From: Methanobacterium sp.
Lineage (GTDB): Archaea > Methanobacteriota > Methanobacteria > Methanobacteriales > Methanobacteriaceae
Assembly (NCBI GenBank): GCA_030017655.1
Contig: JASEIM010000004.1
Location: forward strand, 1-64,000
Direction: 5' to 3'
Length of the DNA stretch: 64,000 bases
Shown: piece after piece, positions 26,663-35,433 of the stretch
Layout: the number at the start of each line of letters is the position of its first letter
How positions within the stretch are numbered: position 1 is the first letter of the stretch
The notes under the pieces: model-generated
Told to the model about the DNA's origin: nothing
Database searches by the model: none
What the model saw: only the letters and a program-made list of their open reading frames with translations
Made by a program: the position numbers and the translations under genes

Positions 26663-27124
26663 AATCTGAAAATTAATTGATTATCTATTTTTACATTAAA
26701 TTATAGGGTATTGGTGAAATGCTAATGATTTACCTTTTAGTGGCCCATAAAATCGGATAGATATTTAAGAGGGCCGAAATCCACAGATAATGTGTCATGT
26801 AATGATATTGGGTCTAAATAACTTATTTTTACCTATTTAAATTAGTGAAAACCTTAATCTTAATCTTTATTCTTTTTATGTCGTTTGATTATTTTGAACT
26901 GACCTCAAATGTGCCATATAGCTCTGCTTTCTCTTGTTTTAACCATCTGCATATACAGGATCATGGGAAGTCATTTCCCGGCCTATTGGACAATTAAATA
27001 GTTTGAAATCTTTCTTTTTCATATATCTCATCGGTTTATTTCTTATAGTTCTCCATTTAAATTATAAAATATATAATAAATATGTAATTTTGAAAAATTA
27101 AAGAATGTTAGGAGGGAGACTCTT
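26663..27124. other. Spacer with a decayed small gene
   Basis: About 460 bases. It holds the frameshifted remnant listed at 26889-27031 and a GC-richer patch with complementary GGCCC (26742-26746) and GGGCC (26771-26775), which may be a weak structured RNA or another relic. The rest is AT-rich. GGAGGGAG precedes the flavodoxin-like gene. Confidence 0.4.
26889..27031 (-). pseudogene. Short protein gene with a frameshift
   Basis: On the minus strand a frame from an ATG at 27031 reads MRYMKKKDFKLFNCPIGREM, then TSHDPVYADG, and meets a stop at 26939-26941. The +2 frame continues without a gap of sense as WLKQEKAELYGTFEVSSK and ends with a stop at 26889-26891. Joining them at the GATGG gives a coherent protein of about 48 residues with natural amino-acid composition on both sides. 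So this is either a recent one-frameshift pseudogene or a site of frameshifting. I cannot name the family. Confidence 0.5.
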
Positions 27125-27694
27125 ATGAAAAAAGTTATCATGCTATCTGCAAGCCCAAGACCAAGTGGAAATACTTACCAGGTCCTTGAAGAATGCGCAA
27201 AAATCATAGAAGATGAAGGATTAGAAGTAGAAATAATCCCATTTGTGGGAAAAAACATCAGATCATGTATTGCATGTGGAAGATGTGGAGAATTGGGTGA
27301 ATGCTCCCAAAAAGATGGATTAAATGAGATCATATCAAAAATTAGAGAAGCTGATGGATTCATTGTAGGATCACCAGTCTACTTTGGAACAGCACGTGGA
27401 GATATAATGTCTGCATTACAGAGGATAGGGATGGTATCAAGAGCTTCTGATAATTTCTTATCATGGAAAGTTGGGGGTCCTATTGCCGTTGCAAGAAGAG
27501 GAGGACATACAGCTACAATTCAGGAGATGTTGATGTTCTTCTTTATTAACGATATGATTGTTCCGGGCTCAACTTACTGGAATATGGTCTTTGGACATTC
27601 ACCAGGACAGGTACAGGATGATGATGAGGGAATGGAGACTATCAGGCGCTTCGGCTACAATGTAGCAACTTTAATTAAGAAAATAAGCGAATAA
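27125..27694 (+). CDS. NADPH-dependent FMN reductase / flavodoxin-like protein
   Basis: 189 residues of the flavodoxin-like iron-sulfur flavoprotein group. The FMN phosphate loop is SASPRPSGNTYQV, the cysteine motif CIACGRCGELGEC near residues 49-61 resembles the compact [4Fe-4S] site of archaeal iron-sulfur flavoproteins (Isf), and GSPVYFGTARGDIMSALQR is the second flavin-contact segment. It probably moves electrons between ferredoxin and an unknown acceptor, perhaps in oxygen or oxidative-stress defence (inference). GGAGGGAG precedes the ATG. A T8 run just after the stop probably ends the transcript. It is monocistronic. Confidence 0.88.
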   Translation: MKKVIMLSASPRPSGNTYQVLEECAKIIEDEGLEVEIIPFVGKNIRSCIACGRCGELGECSQKDGLNEIISKIREADGFIVGSPVYFGTARGDIMSALQRIGMVSRASDNFLSWKVGGPIAVARRGGHTATIQEMLMFFFINDMIVPGSTYWNMVFGHSPGQVQDDDEGMETIRRFGYNVATLIKKISE

Positions 27695-27745
27695 TCAGGG
27701 ATAACATAAAAATCCTTTTTTTTAATTATTTTTACCTATGCAGAT

Positions 27746-28510
27746 ATGGCAAAAGAACAGCTTTATAAAAAGTTTGCAAGGTATTATGATAAAATATATG
27801 AAAAAACAGATTACCAAAAAGAAGCATAATTTATAAAATGGGCAATTAAAACATTTAAAAGTAATCCTGGCAACGAACTTCTTGATGTAATCTGTGGAAC
27901 AGGAGAACGTGCTTATTTTCCCAAAAAATGAACTTAAAATCATTAATTGATATGAGGAAATGTTAAAAATAGCAAGGGAAAAATTACCGGATATTCCTTT
28001 TATTAAATGCTATATGAAAAAAATGGATTTGGGCGTAATTCGATGTGTTAATCTGCATGTTCAGTGCAATAAATTACAATACAACTCTTGAAGAGTAAAA
28101 AATTACTCTAAATAAGTTTTACAATCATTTAAAAGATGACGTGTCCTTATTTTCGATATGGTTTAAATAAAGAAAACTGGATTGAAGGAATTGTAAGTGT
28201 GGATACTGTAGTTGACAATGACTTTAAACTGACAAACATGAAGGGTTTTCCGCGTCAAAATGATAAATTTTGACAGCTTGCGTGGATATGACAATCCCAT
28301 TTAGAAAAAGATGTATTTAATTCAAGCTTTGTGTACTTGGTAAAAGAAGAGGGAGTTCTTGATTCGAGATTAATGAGCACAAATTAGGTGTTTTTGGAAT
28401 GGGAGATGTCATTAACTTGGTTGAGGAACATGTTTTTGAAGTCTTTATTTCTTCGGATTTTATAGATGAAGAGTGGCAAGTAGGAACCTGTTTTTGTTTG
28501 TGTGAAATAA
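27746..28510 (+). pseudogene. Decayed SAM-dependent methyltransferase
   Basis: Starts MAKEQLYKKFARYYDKIYEK, meets an in-frame TAA after KEA, then continues as FIKWAIKTFKS and ELLDVICGTGER, the SAM-binding motif I. Further pieces appear in shifting frames: EEMLKIAREKLPDIPFIKC, NKFYNHLKDD, NKENWIEGIVSVDTVVDND and HKLGVFGMGDVINLVEEH. The last frame ends PVFVCVK at the stop at 28508-28510. Order and content match a class I methyltransferase of the small DesVI/TylM1-like type, about 250 residues if intact. Several frameshifts and stops make it a clear pseudogene. The open 61-codon stretch from 28399 is its tail, not a gene. Confidence 0.85.
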
Positions 28511-28555
28511 GAAAAATATTTCAATTATTTATGATATATCAAAACAGGGATTACT

Positions 28556-28885
28556 ATGAAAATAGCTGTTGCAACATCCAATGATAAAGATGTCGAACAT
28601 TTTGGGAAAGCGCAGGAATTCATGATCTATGAATTTGATGAAGAAAAAGTTGATTTTATTGAAAAAAGGGAATCACCTAAAATTAAGGGTGAAAAACATC
28701 AATGGAAAAAATCTCTAAATGTTATAGAAGACTGTGAAGTTGTTATATGTGCTCAAGCAGGGTTGAAAGGTAAATTTGGTCTTAAAAATGCAGGGATTAA
28801 ACTTGTTGAAGATCAAGGAAGTGTGGATGAAGTTATAGAAAGATATGTCAATCATTACAAGTTTATGAAAAAACCTCTATTTTGA
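28556..28885 (+). CDS. NifX/NafY-like FeMo-cofactor-type domain protein
   Basis: 109 residues of the dinitrogenase iron-molybdenum cofactor biosynthesis family (NifX, NafY, C-terminal NifB). MKIAVATSNDKDVEHFGKAQ is the usual start, with the conserved VEHFG His, and VVICAQAGLKGKFGLKNAGI is the Gly-rich closing segment. Such stand-alone domains bind or carry metal clusters; many methanogens have several unrelated to nitrogen fixation. No nif gene is nearby, so a general cluster-carrier role is inferred. It follows the methyltransferase pseudogene by 45 bases, and CAGGGATT precedes the ATG. Confidence 0.88.
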   Translation: MKIAVATSNDKDVEHFGKAQEFMIYEFDEEKVDFIEKRESPKIKGEKHQWKKSLNVIEDCEVVICAQAGLKGKFGLKNAGIKLVEDQGSVDEVIERYVNHYKFMKKPLF

Positions 28886-29193
28886 TTTAAACAATGATAT
28901 TGTATAATGAACCTTAAAATCTTAATTTAAACTTTAATTTTAATATACCATAACAGATAAGATGTAATAATTCTTATTTCTTTATTTATATCTACATTAT
29001 AACTAAATTTTTGTTTTATACTCATTTAATGTCCCTAATTACATATTATTTCTAATTAAATGATTTTTACAGCTTACAGAAAGTATTATATTATTTTTTA
29101 GTCTTATTAATTTATAATTAACTCTGAAATTGCAAATAATTATATAATTGAATGATGTTATTAGTAACTATAATGGCATAAGGGAGGTTTAAA
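28886..29193. other. AT-rich spacer
   Basis: About 300 bases of nearly pure A/T between two plus-strand genes. No reading frame, hairpin or motif stands out, apart from the GGGAGG SD just before the following GTG start. Confidence 0.4.
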
Positions 29194-30072
29194 GTGAAAC
29201 TAATTAATTATGTTTTAATTATATTTTTAGTCCTAGGGATTTTAGGTTTTTCAGGCATTGCTTTTGCACAGGATAGCATAAACTCTTCTGAAAGTATGCT
29301 GGATGTTAATCCCTCTGATGCTCTGGTTCAGGGGTTTGTTCCTGTACTTAAAGGTGGAAAGATATCTGGCGATGACATTGAAGCATTTATGGCTATGCCT
29401 CTGGAAGATAAAATATTCGTTATTGCAATAGGTTTAGCATTGCTCATGTTTATAATCTGGTACACTTTAAAAGGCAAATATACGAGGCTTAGTTTAAGAA
29501 TACCAATTATTTTTGCCTGGCTTTTACTGATATTTGTACCATTATACTGGCTTGGAAATATGATGTATTTTATTGTTGCAGTTATGGCCATATTGGTTGT
29601 TTTAATGACAACGTGGTACCATGAACATGGCAGACACATGAGTAAAACTCGTCTAATAGGAGTTATAGGGGGAGTGTGTTTGCTGCTGGTTTTAGTGGTA
29701 GGTCTACCAGTATATTATTATTTCACTGCATCAGAAGATATTGCTGAAATAACAGTAGCTTCTAAAAATGCAAATTTGGAAATAGTTGACTATAAAGTTT
29801 ATAGAAACACTTTTACAGGTTCAGATGTAAAATTTGAGGGTTATGTAAAAAATAGTGGAAGTAAAGCTGTAGAGTTTGTCCAGATAAATGTAACTGGATA
29901 TGATGTGGCAGGAAACATTGTTACAAATAAAACTACTTTTGTGGATGATAATACATTACTGGCAGGTAGTACTTCGCCCTTTGGTGAACTCTCATCATAT
30001 TATGGAGGATATTTGGAAGACCCTCAACAAAAGATAGTACGCATTAAATTAGAGGCATTTACAGATTTTTAG
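29194..30072 (+). CDS. Membrane protein with extracytoplasmic FxLYD-like domain
   Basis: 292 residues starting at GTG after GGGAGG. A signal-like N-terminus (INYVLIIFLVLGILGFSGIA, cut near FAQ) precedes a short exported linker. Then come four to five transmembrane helices between about residues 75 and 180. The C-terminal 110 residues lie outside the membrane and have the beta-sandwich pattern of FxLYD domains: LEIVDYKVYRNTFTG, VKFEGYVKNSGSKAVEFVQI and NVTGYDVAGNIV. A domain of this kind often serves in surface adhesion or sensing; the function here is unknown. A strong terminator follows directly. Confidence 0.7.
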   Translation: MKLINYVLIIFLVLGILGFSGIAFAQDSINSSESMLDVNPSDALVQGFVPVLKGGKISGDDIEAFMAMPLEDKIFVIAIGLALLMFIIWYTLKGKYTRLSLRIPIIFAWLLLIFVPLYWLGNMMYFIVAVMAILVVLMTTWYHEHGRHMSKTRLIGVIGGVCLLLVLVVGLPVYYYFTASEDIAEITVASKNANLEIVDYKVYRNTFTGSDVKFEGYVKNSGSKAVEFVQINVTGYDVAGNIVTNKTTFVDDNTLLAGSTSPFGELSSYYGGYLEDPQQKIVRIKLEAFTDF

Positions 30073-30104
30073 AGCTTTTTAAGCTCTGATTTTTAATTTT
30101 TATT
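30071..30104 (+). terminator. Rho-independent-like terminator
   Basis: AGAGCTT-TTT-AAGCTCT (30071-30087) is a perfect 7-bp stem with a 3-nt loop, followed by GATTTTTAATTTTTATTTT. It overlaps the stop codon of the FxLYD-type protein gene. Confidence 0.65.
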
Positions 30105-30140
30105 TTAAAAAGGAAAAACAAGGAGGATAGGAGGTTAATC

Positions 30141-30500
30141 ATGAAAAAAAGTATATTGGCCATAATAATGCTGTTAGTTGTTTCTATAAGTATATCTGGC
30201 TGTATAAGTTTAGATGATGGTGATTCTACATCATCAGATGATCAATCCAGTGTTAATCAGCAATCCAGTTCGGATAAAACAACAACTAAAAGTTCCAGTT
30301 CAAGTTCATCTAAGAGAACCCAGTCAAATACAAAGACATGCACAGAATGTGGTGGAAATGGTATCTGCTGGGGGTGTGGAGGAGACGGAGAAACTTCTCC
30401 AGATGGATATGAAATCTATGAGTGCATAGTATGTGAAGGAAGTGGCATTTGCCCTGCATGTTCTGGAACAGGAAGGATGTATACAAGTCAAAACGGGTAA
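30141..30500 (+). CDS. Lipoprotein with DnaJ-type cysteine repeats, copy 1
   Basis: 119 residues. The signal peptide ends in a lipobox-like SISGC, so the mature protein is probably lipid-anchored. A Ser/Thr/Gln-rich linker of about 45 residues follows, then a cysteine-rich module with CTECGGNGICWGCGG and CIVCEGSGICPACSGTG, four CxxC pairs like the zinc-binding region of DnaJ. It ends GRMYTSQNG. The DnaJ-like module outside the cell suggests zinc-stabilised protein contact or a scavenging role (inference). A paralogue follows at 30591 and another lies at 43155. GGAGG lies upstream of the ATG. Confidence 0.82.
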   Translation: MKKSILAIIMLLVVSISISGCISLDDGDSTSSDDQSSVNQQSSSDKTTTKSSSSSSSKRTQSNTKTCTECGGNGICWGCGGDGETSPDGYEIYECIVCEGSGICPACSGTGRMYTSQNG

Positions 30501-30590
30501 TACACATTATTTTCTATTTTTTAATTTAACAAAGCAAAAAAGTATTGTGTAACCACGCAATTTTATTGGAATCTGGGAGCTGGTTATATT

Positions 30591-30971
30591 ATGAAAAATG
30601 GCATTTTAGTAGTTTTTGTAGCCATTATAGTGGCATCTTTAAGCATATCTGGATGTATAAGTTTAGGGGATGATACAAATACTTCAACTGTAAGCGATCA
30701 GCCTGATGATCAGAATACTGGTTCATCAAGTAAAAGTTCAAGCACTAAAAAAAGTTCTTCTTCAAGTTCCACTAAACAGAGCACTCAGTCACATACAGCA
30801 ACATGCGATGAATGCGGTGGAAGCGGCATATGTTCAAGTTGTGGAGGTACTGGAACAAGGCCGGTATTAGAAGTAACTGGGGACGATTATGAGTGCATAA
30901 AATGTGGGGGAAATGGTGTTTGTCCTGCATGTGCTGGAACTGGTAGAATGTATACCGATCAAAACGGATAA
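30591..30971 (+). CDS. Lipoprotein with DnaJ-type cysteine repeats, copy 2
   Basis: 126 residues, a tandem paralogue of the preceding gene. Signal peptide with lipobox SISGCISLGDD, then a Ser/Lys/Thr-rich linker, then CDECGGSGICSSCGGTG and CIKCGGNGVCPACAGTG, and a nearly identical tail GRMYTDQNG. The duplicated CxxCxGxG units keep all eight cysteines while the linker differs, so the module is under selection. The gene is followed by hairpin array D. Function unknown. Confidence 0.82.
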   Translation: MKNGILVVFVAIIVASLSISGCISLGDDTNTSTVSDQPDDQNTGSSSKSSSTKKSSSSSSTKQSTQSHTATCDECGGSGICSSCGGTGTRPVLEVTGDDYECIKCGGNGVCPACAGTGRMYTDQNG

Positions 30972-31483
30972 TTAATACCAATTATTATTTTTTTGGAAAA
31001 CTTTTAAAATTGAAGGAAATGCTAAGCTTGCAAAAATTGAAAATTTTTGTGCTCCGAAATCTTCGATTTGACAACATTTTCTGAACAATAAAAAATAAAT
31101 CATAGATTTTTAAAGTTGAGAAAAACTTCGGTTTTTCGAACCTTAAAATTTATCAATAGATAAATTTTAAAGTATAAATAGCAGCGATTACTAAACAATA
31201 GATATACCTTTGGGCGGATTTTTAAATTTAATTTAAACTAAAATTTTTAATTTAACATTGATGAAACTTAACTTTTAATCAGTGTTTAAATTTATTGAAT
31301 TCTTCAATATATTTATAAACCATAAATTAGATTGTATAATAAGTAATTTTTAAATTAAGTTTCATTAATTTAATGGTTTTATGGAGCTTCTATTGGAGGT
31401 TCTTTTTTGCTTTTAAAATTAAAGGCAGTATTCTTGATAAAAATGAATTAGGAACTATATTAAATTGATAAAGGTGATTAAAT
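30972..31483. other. Spacer upstream of the eS1 gene
   Basis: About 510 bases. The first third carries hairpin array D; the rest is AT-rich leader and promoter sequence. TATA-like sequence lies near 31310-31345. A GGAGGTTC at 31395-31402 is not followed by a believable start. Confidence 0.5.
31013..31170 (+). repeat. Intergenic small-hairpin array, copy D
   Basis: Hairpins CAAAAATT-GAA-AATTTTTG (31031-31049), AAATC-TTC-GATTT, GAAAAAC-TTCG-GTTTTTC (31120-31137, a TTCG tetraloop) and TTAAAATTTATC-AATA-GATAAATTTTAA (31143-31170, a perfect 12-bp stem). Bases 31107-31151 are an inverted copy of 19629-19673 with 3 mismatches in 45. ATTTTCTGAACA near 31074 also occurs in array C at about 62779. Confidence 0.75.
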
Positions 31484-32071
31484 ATGGCTAAAGCAAGACG
31501 TAGAAGAGTAAGAGATACGTGGAAAGAGAAAAAATGGTATAAGATTATGACTCCAACAGAATTTGGAGATGCTGAAATAGGAACAACTCCTTCAAGGGAT
31601 CCTGATATGCTCTTAAAAAGAAGGGTTGAATCATCAATGAGAGAATTAACAGGTGATTTCTCCAAACAATATGTTAAACTCTACTTCCAGATAAACAATG
31701 TTGCAGGAGATACAGCAAACACCAAGTTTGTTGGGCATCATGTAACAACAGATTATGTTAGAAGCATGATCAGAAGAGGAACAAGTAGAATAGATGCAAT
31801 TACAGATGTTAAAACCAAAGAAGGTTACACAGTTAATGTTCATATCCTTGCTATAACTGTTAAAAGGGCAAAATCATCCCAGCAGAAATTTATAAGAGAA
31901 ACCATGGGCAGATTAATCGAAGAAGCAGTAGAAGGAAAGACTTTTCCAGAACTTGTTGAAGCAGTAGTGTCTGGAAAAATGGCATCAAGCATATATCACG
32001 AAACAAAGAAGATATATCCTTTAAAGAGAGTTGAAATTATTAAAACTCGAGTAGTAGAAGAACCAAAATAG
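31484..32071 (+). CDS. rps3ae: Ribosomal protein eS1 (S3Ae)
   Basis: 195 residues. This is the archaeal/eukaryotic small-subunit protein eS1, which lies near the mRNA exit. Conserved sequence includes the basic start MAKARRRRVRDTWKEKKWY, SRDPDMLLKRRVESSMREL, VGHHVTTDYVRSMIRRGTSR and KIYPLKRVEIIKTRVVEEP. An SD-like AAGGTGAT lies 9 nt before the ATG. It leads a plus-strand series with DUF92, apgM, glmM and glmU at short spacings, so these may form one housekeeping transcript. Confidence 0.96.
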   Translation: MAKARRRRVRDTWKEKKWYKIMTPTEFGDAEIGTTPSRDPDMLLKRRVESSMRELTGDFSKQYVKLYFQINNVAGDTANTKFVGHHVTTDYVRSMIRRGTSRIDAITDVKTKEGYTVNVHILAITVKRAKSSQQKFIRETMGRLIEEAVEGKTFPELVEAVVSGKMASSIYHETKKIYPLKRVEIIKTRVVEEPK

Positions 32072-32106
32072 TCAGCTACTAAAAAACTTTCATGTCTGGG
32101 AGATAA

Positions 32107-32784
32107 ATGATAATCTGGGAATATGTGATCCTTGTAGTGATCATAGGGCTTGTAACTTACATTAGAGGGGCCCTTGATCTTTATGGATCCATTTTCATGA
32201 TTATAATGGGCATAATAATTATTTTTACAGCCGGAATTAACTGGCTTCTTTTAATATTTGTTTTTCTGCTTCTCAGTTTACTGTGCACAAAATATAAACA
32301 TCAATACAAGAAAGAAATCGGCGTTTATGAAGGAACAAGAAGTATAAAGAACGTAATTTCAAATGGTATAGTTCCTTTTGTCATGGCAGCGTTTGGTAAT
32401 TACGCAGGTTTTGTTGGTTCTATAGCTGTTGCTACTGCAGATACTTTAGCAAGCGAAGTAGGGGTTGTTGATAAAGCTCCCCGTCTTATAACTAATTTTA
32501 AAAAAGTCGCTCCAGGAACAGATGGTGGAGTTTCTCCACTTGGATCTGCAGCAGGTGTTGTTGGGGCGGGAATTATAGGAGTTTTTGCCTATCTTTTGGG
32601 AATAGCTCCTGATCCTTTTAAAGCAATAGAAATTGCAGTTATTTCAGGAACTCTGGGATGTTTTATTGATAGTATTCTGGGAGCTCTGTTAGAATCAAGA
32701 AATTATATTACTAATGAACATGTAAATCTTTTTGCAACAATATCTGGGGCAATTTTAGGAAATGCTATGGTACTAATGTTATAA
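32107..32784 (+). CDS. DUF92 integral membrane protein
   Basis: 225 residues with about six helices, belonging to the DUF92 family. Its signature is the polar stretch GTRSIKNVISNGIVPFVMA, then VATADTLASEVGVVDKAPRL and GTDGGVSPLGSAAGVVGAG. The plant member VTE6 is a phytyl-phosphate kinase of the chloroplast envelope. By analogy an archaeal member may phosphorylate a prenyl phosphate for lipid synthesis or salvage; this is inference only. It lies between eS1 and apgM with short gaps. GGGAG precedes the ATG. Confidence 0.88.
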   Translation: MIIWEYVILVVIIGLVTYIRGALDLYGSIFMIIMGIIIIFTAGINWLLLIFVFLLLSLLCTKYKHQYKKEIGVYEGTRSIKNVISNGIVPFVMAAFGNYAGFVGSIAVATADTLASEVGVVDKAPRLITNFKKVAPGTDGGVSPLGSAAGVVGAGIIGVFAYLLGIAPDPFKAIEIAVISGTLGCFIDSILGALLESRNYITNEHVNLFATISGAILGNAMVLML

Positions 32785-32820
32785 TAAAATGATGAATGAA
32801 TCTTTTAGTCAGGTGATAAT

Positions 32821-34056
32821 GTGAAAGGAATCATAATGATAATAGATGGGATGGCGGACCGTCCACTAAAGGAGCTTGGATACAGAACTCCTCTCGAAGC
32901 TGCAGACACACCAAATATGGATAAATTAGCTGAAATGGGCATAAATGGGATTATGGATCCGATAAGTCCAGGAATAAGGGCAGGAAGTGATACCTCACAT
33001 ATTTCAATACTTGGATATGACCCATATGAAGTTTATACTGGTAGAGGTCCATTTGAAGCAGCAGGAATTGGTGTGGAGGTCATAGCCGGCGATATAGCAT
33101 TCAGATGTAATTTTTCAACTCAAAATGAAAAAGGCATTATCACAGATAGGAGAGCCGGAAGAATCAGAGAAGGAACAGAAGAGATAGCTGAATCCATTAA
33201 TTCCATGAAATTAGAAGGTTTTGAAGATGTTGAAATAATTTTTAAAGAATCTACAGGTCACAGAGCAGTACTTGTACTTAGAGGAAGAGGATTGTCTGAT
33301 AAAGTGTCTGATTCTGATCCAAAACATGATGGAAAACCCCCTAAGAAAGTTATTCCTCTGGATAATTCTCCGGAAGCAGTTAAAACTGCCAATATTCTAA
33401 ATAAATTCGTTGAAAAGTCCTATGATATTTTAAAGGATCATCCAGTTAACATTAAAAGAATAAATAAAGGAGAAAATCCAGCAAATGTAATATTACCAAG
33501 AGGTGTTGGGGCAGTCCCAAATGTTCCACCATTTAATGAGAAATATGGACTCAAATCTGCATGTATAGCAGAAACTGGTCTTATAAAAGGAATTGGGAAA
33601 ATAGCTGGAATGGATTTGATCGATGTTGAAGGGGCAACTGGCGGAATAGATACAGACCTTGAAAGCATTACTAAAGGCATTTTAGATACAGCAAATAGCA
33701 ATGATTATGATTTTATCCTTATTAACATAGATGGAGCAGATGAAGCTGGCCACGATGGAGAAATGAGAGAAAAATTAAAATTTATTGAGAAAGTAGACTC
33801 GGTAATAGGCGAAATAATGAAAATAGATGATATTTACTTTATTTTAACCGCAGATCACGCAACACCAATTTCTATAATGGATCATACCGGAGATCCAGTG
33901 CCCATTATAATAAAAGGACCTGAAATTAGAGTTGATGAGGTCAATAAGTTCAATGAAAGAGCAGCAGCATCCGGAGGTCTCTGCAGAATAAGAGGGGCGG
34001 ATGTGATGAATATTTTAATGGATCTGATGAATAAATCTGAAAAATTTGGAGCTTAA
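32821..34056 (+). CDS. apgM: 2,3-bisphosphoglycerate-independent phosphoglycerate mutase, archaeal
   Basis: ApgM interconverts 3- and 2-phosphoglycerate in gluconeogenesis and glycolysis. 411 residues of the alkaline-phosphatase superfamily. The metal-binding DGMADRP at the start, SDTSHISILGYDP with the catalytic Ser, RGPFEAAGIGV, and the late HDG and TADHATPISIMDHTGDPVP motifs match archaeal ApgM. It starts with GTG at 32821 directly after GGTGAT. The next gene, glmM, begins about 20 bases later, linking central carbon flow with amino-sugar synthesis in one transcript (inference). Confidence 0.95.
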   Translation: MKGIIMIIDGMADRPLKELGYRTPLEAADTPNMDKLAEMGINGIMDPISPGIRAGSDTSHISILGYDPYEVYTGRGPFEAAGIGVEVIAGDIAFRCNFSTQNEKGIITDRRAGRIREGTEEIAESINSMKLEGFEDVEIIFKESTGHRAVLVLRGRGLSDKVSDSDPKHDGKPPKKVIPLDNSPEAVKTANILNKFVEKSYDILKDHPVNIKRINKGENPANVILPRGVGAVPNVPPFNEKYGLKSACIAETGLIKGIGKIAGMDLIDVEGATGGIDTDLESITKGILDTANSNDYDFILINIDGADEAGHDGEMREKLKFIEKVDSVIGEIMKIDDIYFILTADHATPISIMDHTGDPVPIIIKGPEIRVDEVNKFNERAAASGGLCRIRGADVMNILMDLMNKSEKFGA

Positions 34057-34077
34057 AAATAGAACACGGTGCATAAT

Positions 34078-35433
34078 ATGGATGAAATGGTTCCAAAGCT
34101 ATTCGGTACATCTGGTATCAGGGGCAAAATAGACGAAGAAATAACTTTGGATTTAATAACTGATATTGGAATGGCAGCAGCCACATATGTTGGTGGTAAA
34201 GGCCGTAAAATAGTAATAGGGTATGATACAAGAACTTCAAATAAAATGGTCGAAAATGCGATAACTGCAGGGATTGTTAAATGTGGATCTGATGTAATAC
34301 GTCTGGGAATAGTTCCAACACCTCTTGTTGGATATGCAGCCATGAAACTAAAAGCAGATCTTGGAATTATGATAACAGCATCCCATAATCCTCCAGAATA
34401 TAATGGAATTAAGCTATGGAATCCTACAGGAATGGCCTACACCCAGGATCAGGAAAGAACAATAGAAAAAATAGTTCATGAAAAAAGCTTTCAAAAGGCT
34501 TCCTGGGAAAATATAGGTAATATTGAAGATAACGACAGCATTATTCATGATTATATGAATGATTTGCTTAATAATGTGGAAATAACTGGAAATCTCAGGG
34601 TAATTGTAGATTGTGCAAATGGTGCTGGTTCATATGTATCTCCAATGGTAATTAGGAAGGCTGGCTGTGAAGTTATAACTTTGAATTGTCAGCCAGACGG
34701 ATATTTCCCGGGCAGAATGCCCGAACCATCACCTGCAAATCTTTCTGAACTTATGAAAGTTGTTAAGGCAACAGGTGCAGATCTTGGAATTGCACATGAT
34801 GGAGATGCAGATAGAATGGTTGCAATCGATGAAAATGGAATTATGGCGGATTTTGACAAACTTTTAGCCCTTATATCCAGTAAAATTGGCGGAAAAATTG
34901 TTACAACTGTTGATGCATCATTTGGTATTGATAAATGCATGGAAAAAGTAGGTGGGGAAGTTATACGTACCAAAGTTGGGGATGTACATGTTGCGGAAGT
35001 AATAGTAGAATCTAATGCCTCATTTGGAGGAGAACCTTCAGGCACATGGTTACATCCTGATTTCTGCATGTGTCCTGATGGAATACTTTCAGCTCTTAAA
35101 ATTATAGAAATTGTAGAAAAAAATGGGCCACTTTCTAAGCTTCTTGATGAAATACCAAGCTATCCTACAATAAGGGAAAAAATAAAATGTGAAAACATAC
35201 AGAAAACATTGATAATGGAAAAAGTTAAGGAAGAGCTTCCAGATTATTTTGATGATGTAAGTGATGTGAACTTCATAGATGGAGTTAGAATATCAATGAA
35301 AGATGGAAGCTGGGTTCTAATAAGGCCCTCAGGCACAGAAGCATACATTAGAATTACTTTAGAGGGTAAAAATATGGAAAAAGCTGAAAAAATCAGAGAT
35401 ATATCCAGAAGGTTCATAGAGGGAATTTTATGA
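34078..35433 (+). CDS. glmM: Phosphoglucosamine mutase
   Basis: GlmM converts glucosamine-6-phosphate to glucosamine-1-phosphate on the way to UDP-GlcNAc; archaeal homologues may also take other hexose phosphates. About 451 residues with LFGTSGIRGK, the phosphoserine loop TASHNPPEYNG, the metal-binding loop DGDADRM, the sugar-binding GGEPSG and the C-terminal phosphate loop RPSGTEAYIRI. I prefer ATG at 34078 (MDEMVPKLFGTSG), with GGTG about 7 nt upstream, over a GTG at 34069. Its stop codon overlaps the glmU start (ATGA), so the two are coupled. Confidence 0.93.
   Translation: MDEMVPKLFGTSGIRGKIDEEITLDLITDIGMAAATYVGGKGRKIVIGYDTRTSNKMVENAITAGIVKCGSDVIRLGIVPTPLVGYAAMKLKADLGIMITASHNPPEYNGIKLWNPTGMAYTQDQERTIEKIVHEKSFQKASWENIGNIEDNDSIIHDYMNDLLNNVEITGNLRVIVDCANGAGSYVSPMVIRKAGCEVITLNCQPDGYFPGRMPEPSPANLSELMKVVKATGADLGIAHDGDADRMVAIDENGIMADFDKLLALISSKIGGKIVTTVDASFGIDKCMEKVGGEVIRTKVGDVHVAEVIVESNASFGGEPSGTWLHPDFCMCPDGILSALKIIEIVEKNGPLSKLLDEIPSYPTIREKIKCENIQKTLIMEKVKEELPDYFDDVSDVNFIDGVRISMKDGSWVLIRPSGTEAYIRITLEGKNMEKAEKIRDISRRFIEGIL

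Noticed and set aside
28399..28584. 61-codon open frame
   Set aside because: It is the tail of the decayed methyltransferase read past its own end, not an independent gene.
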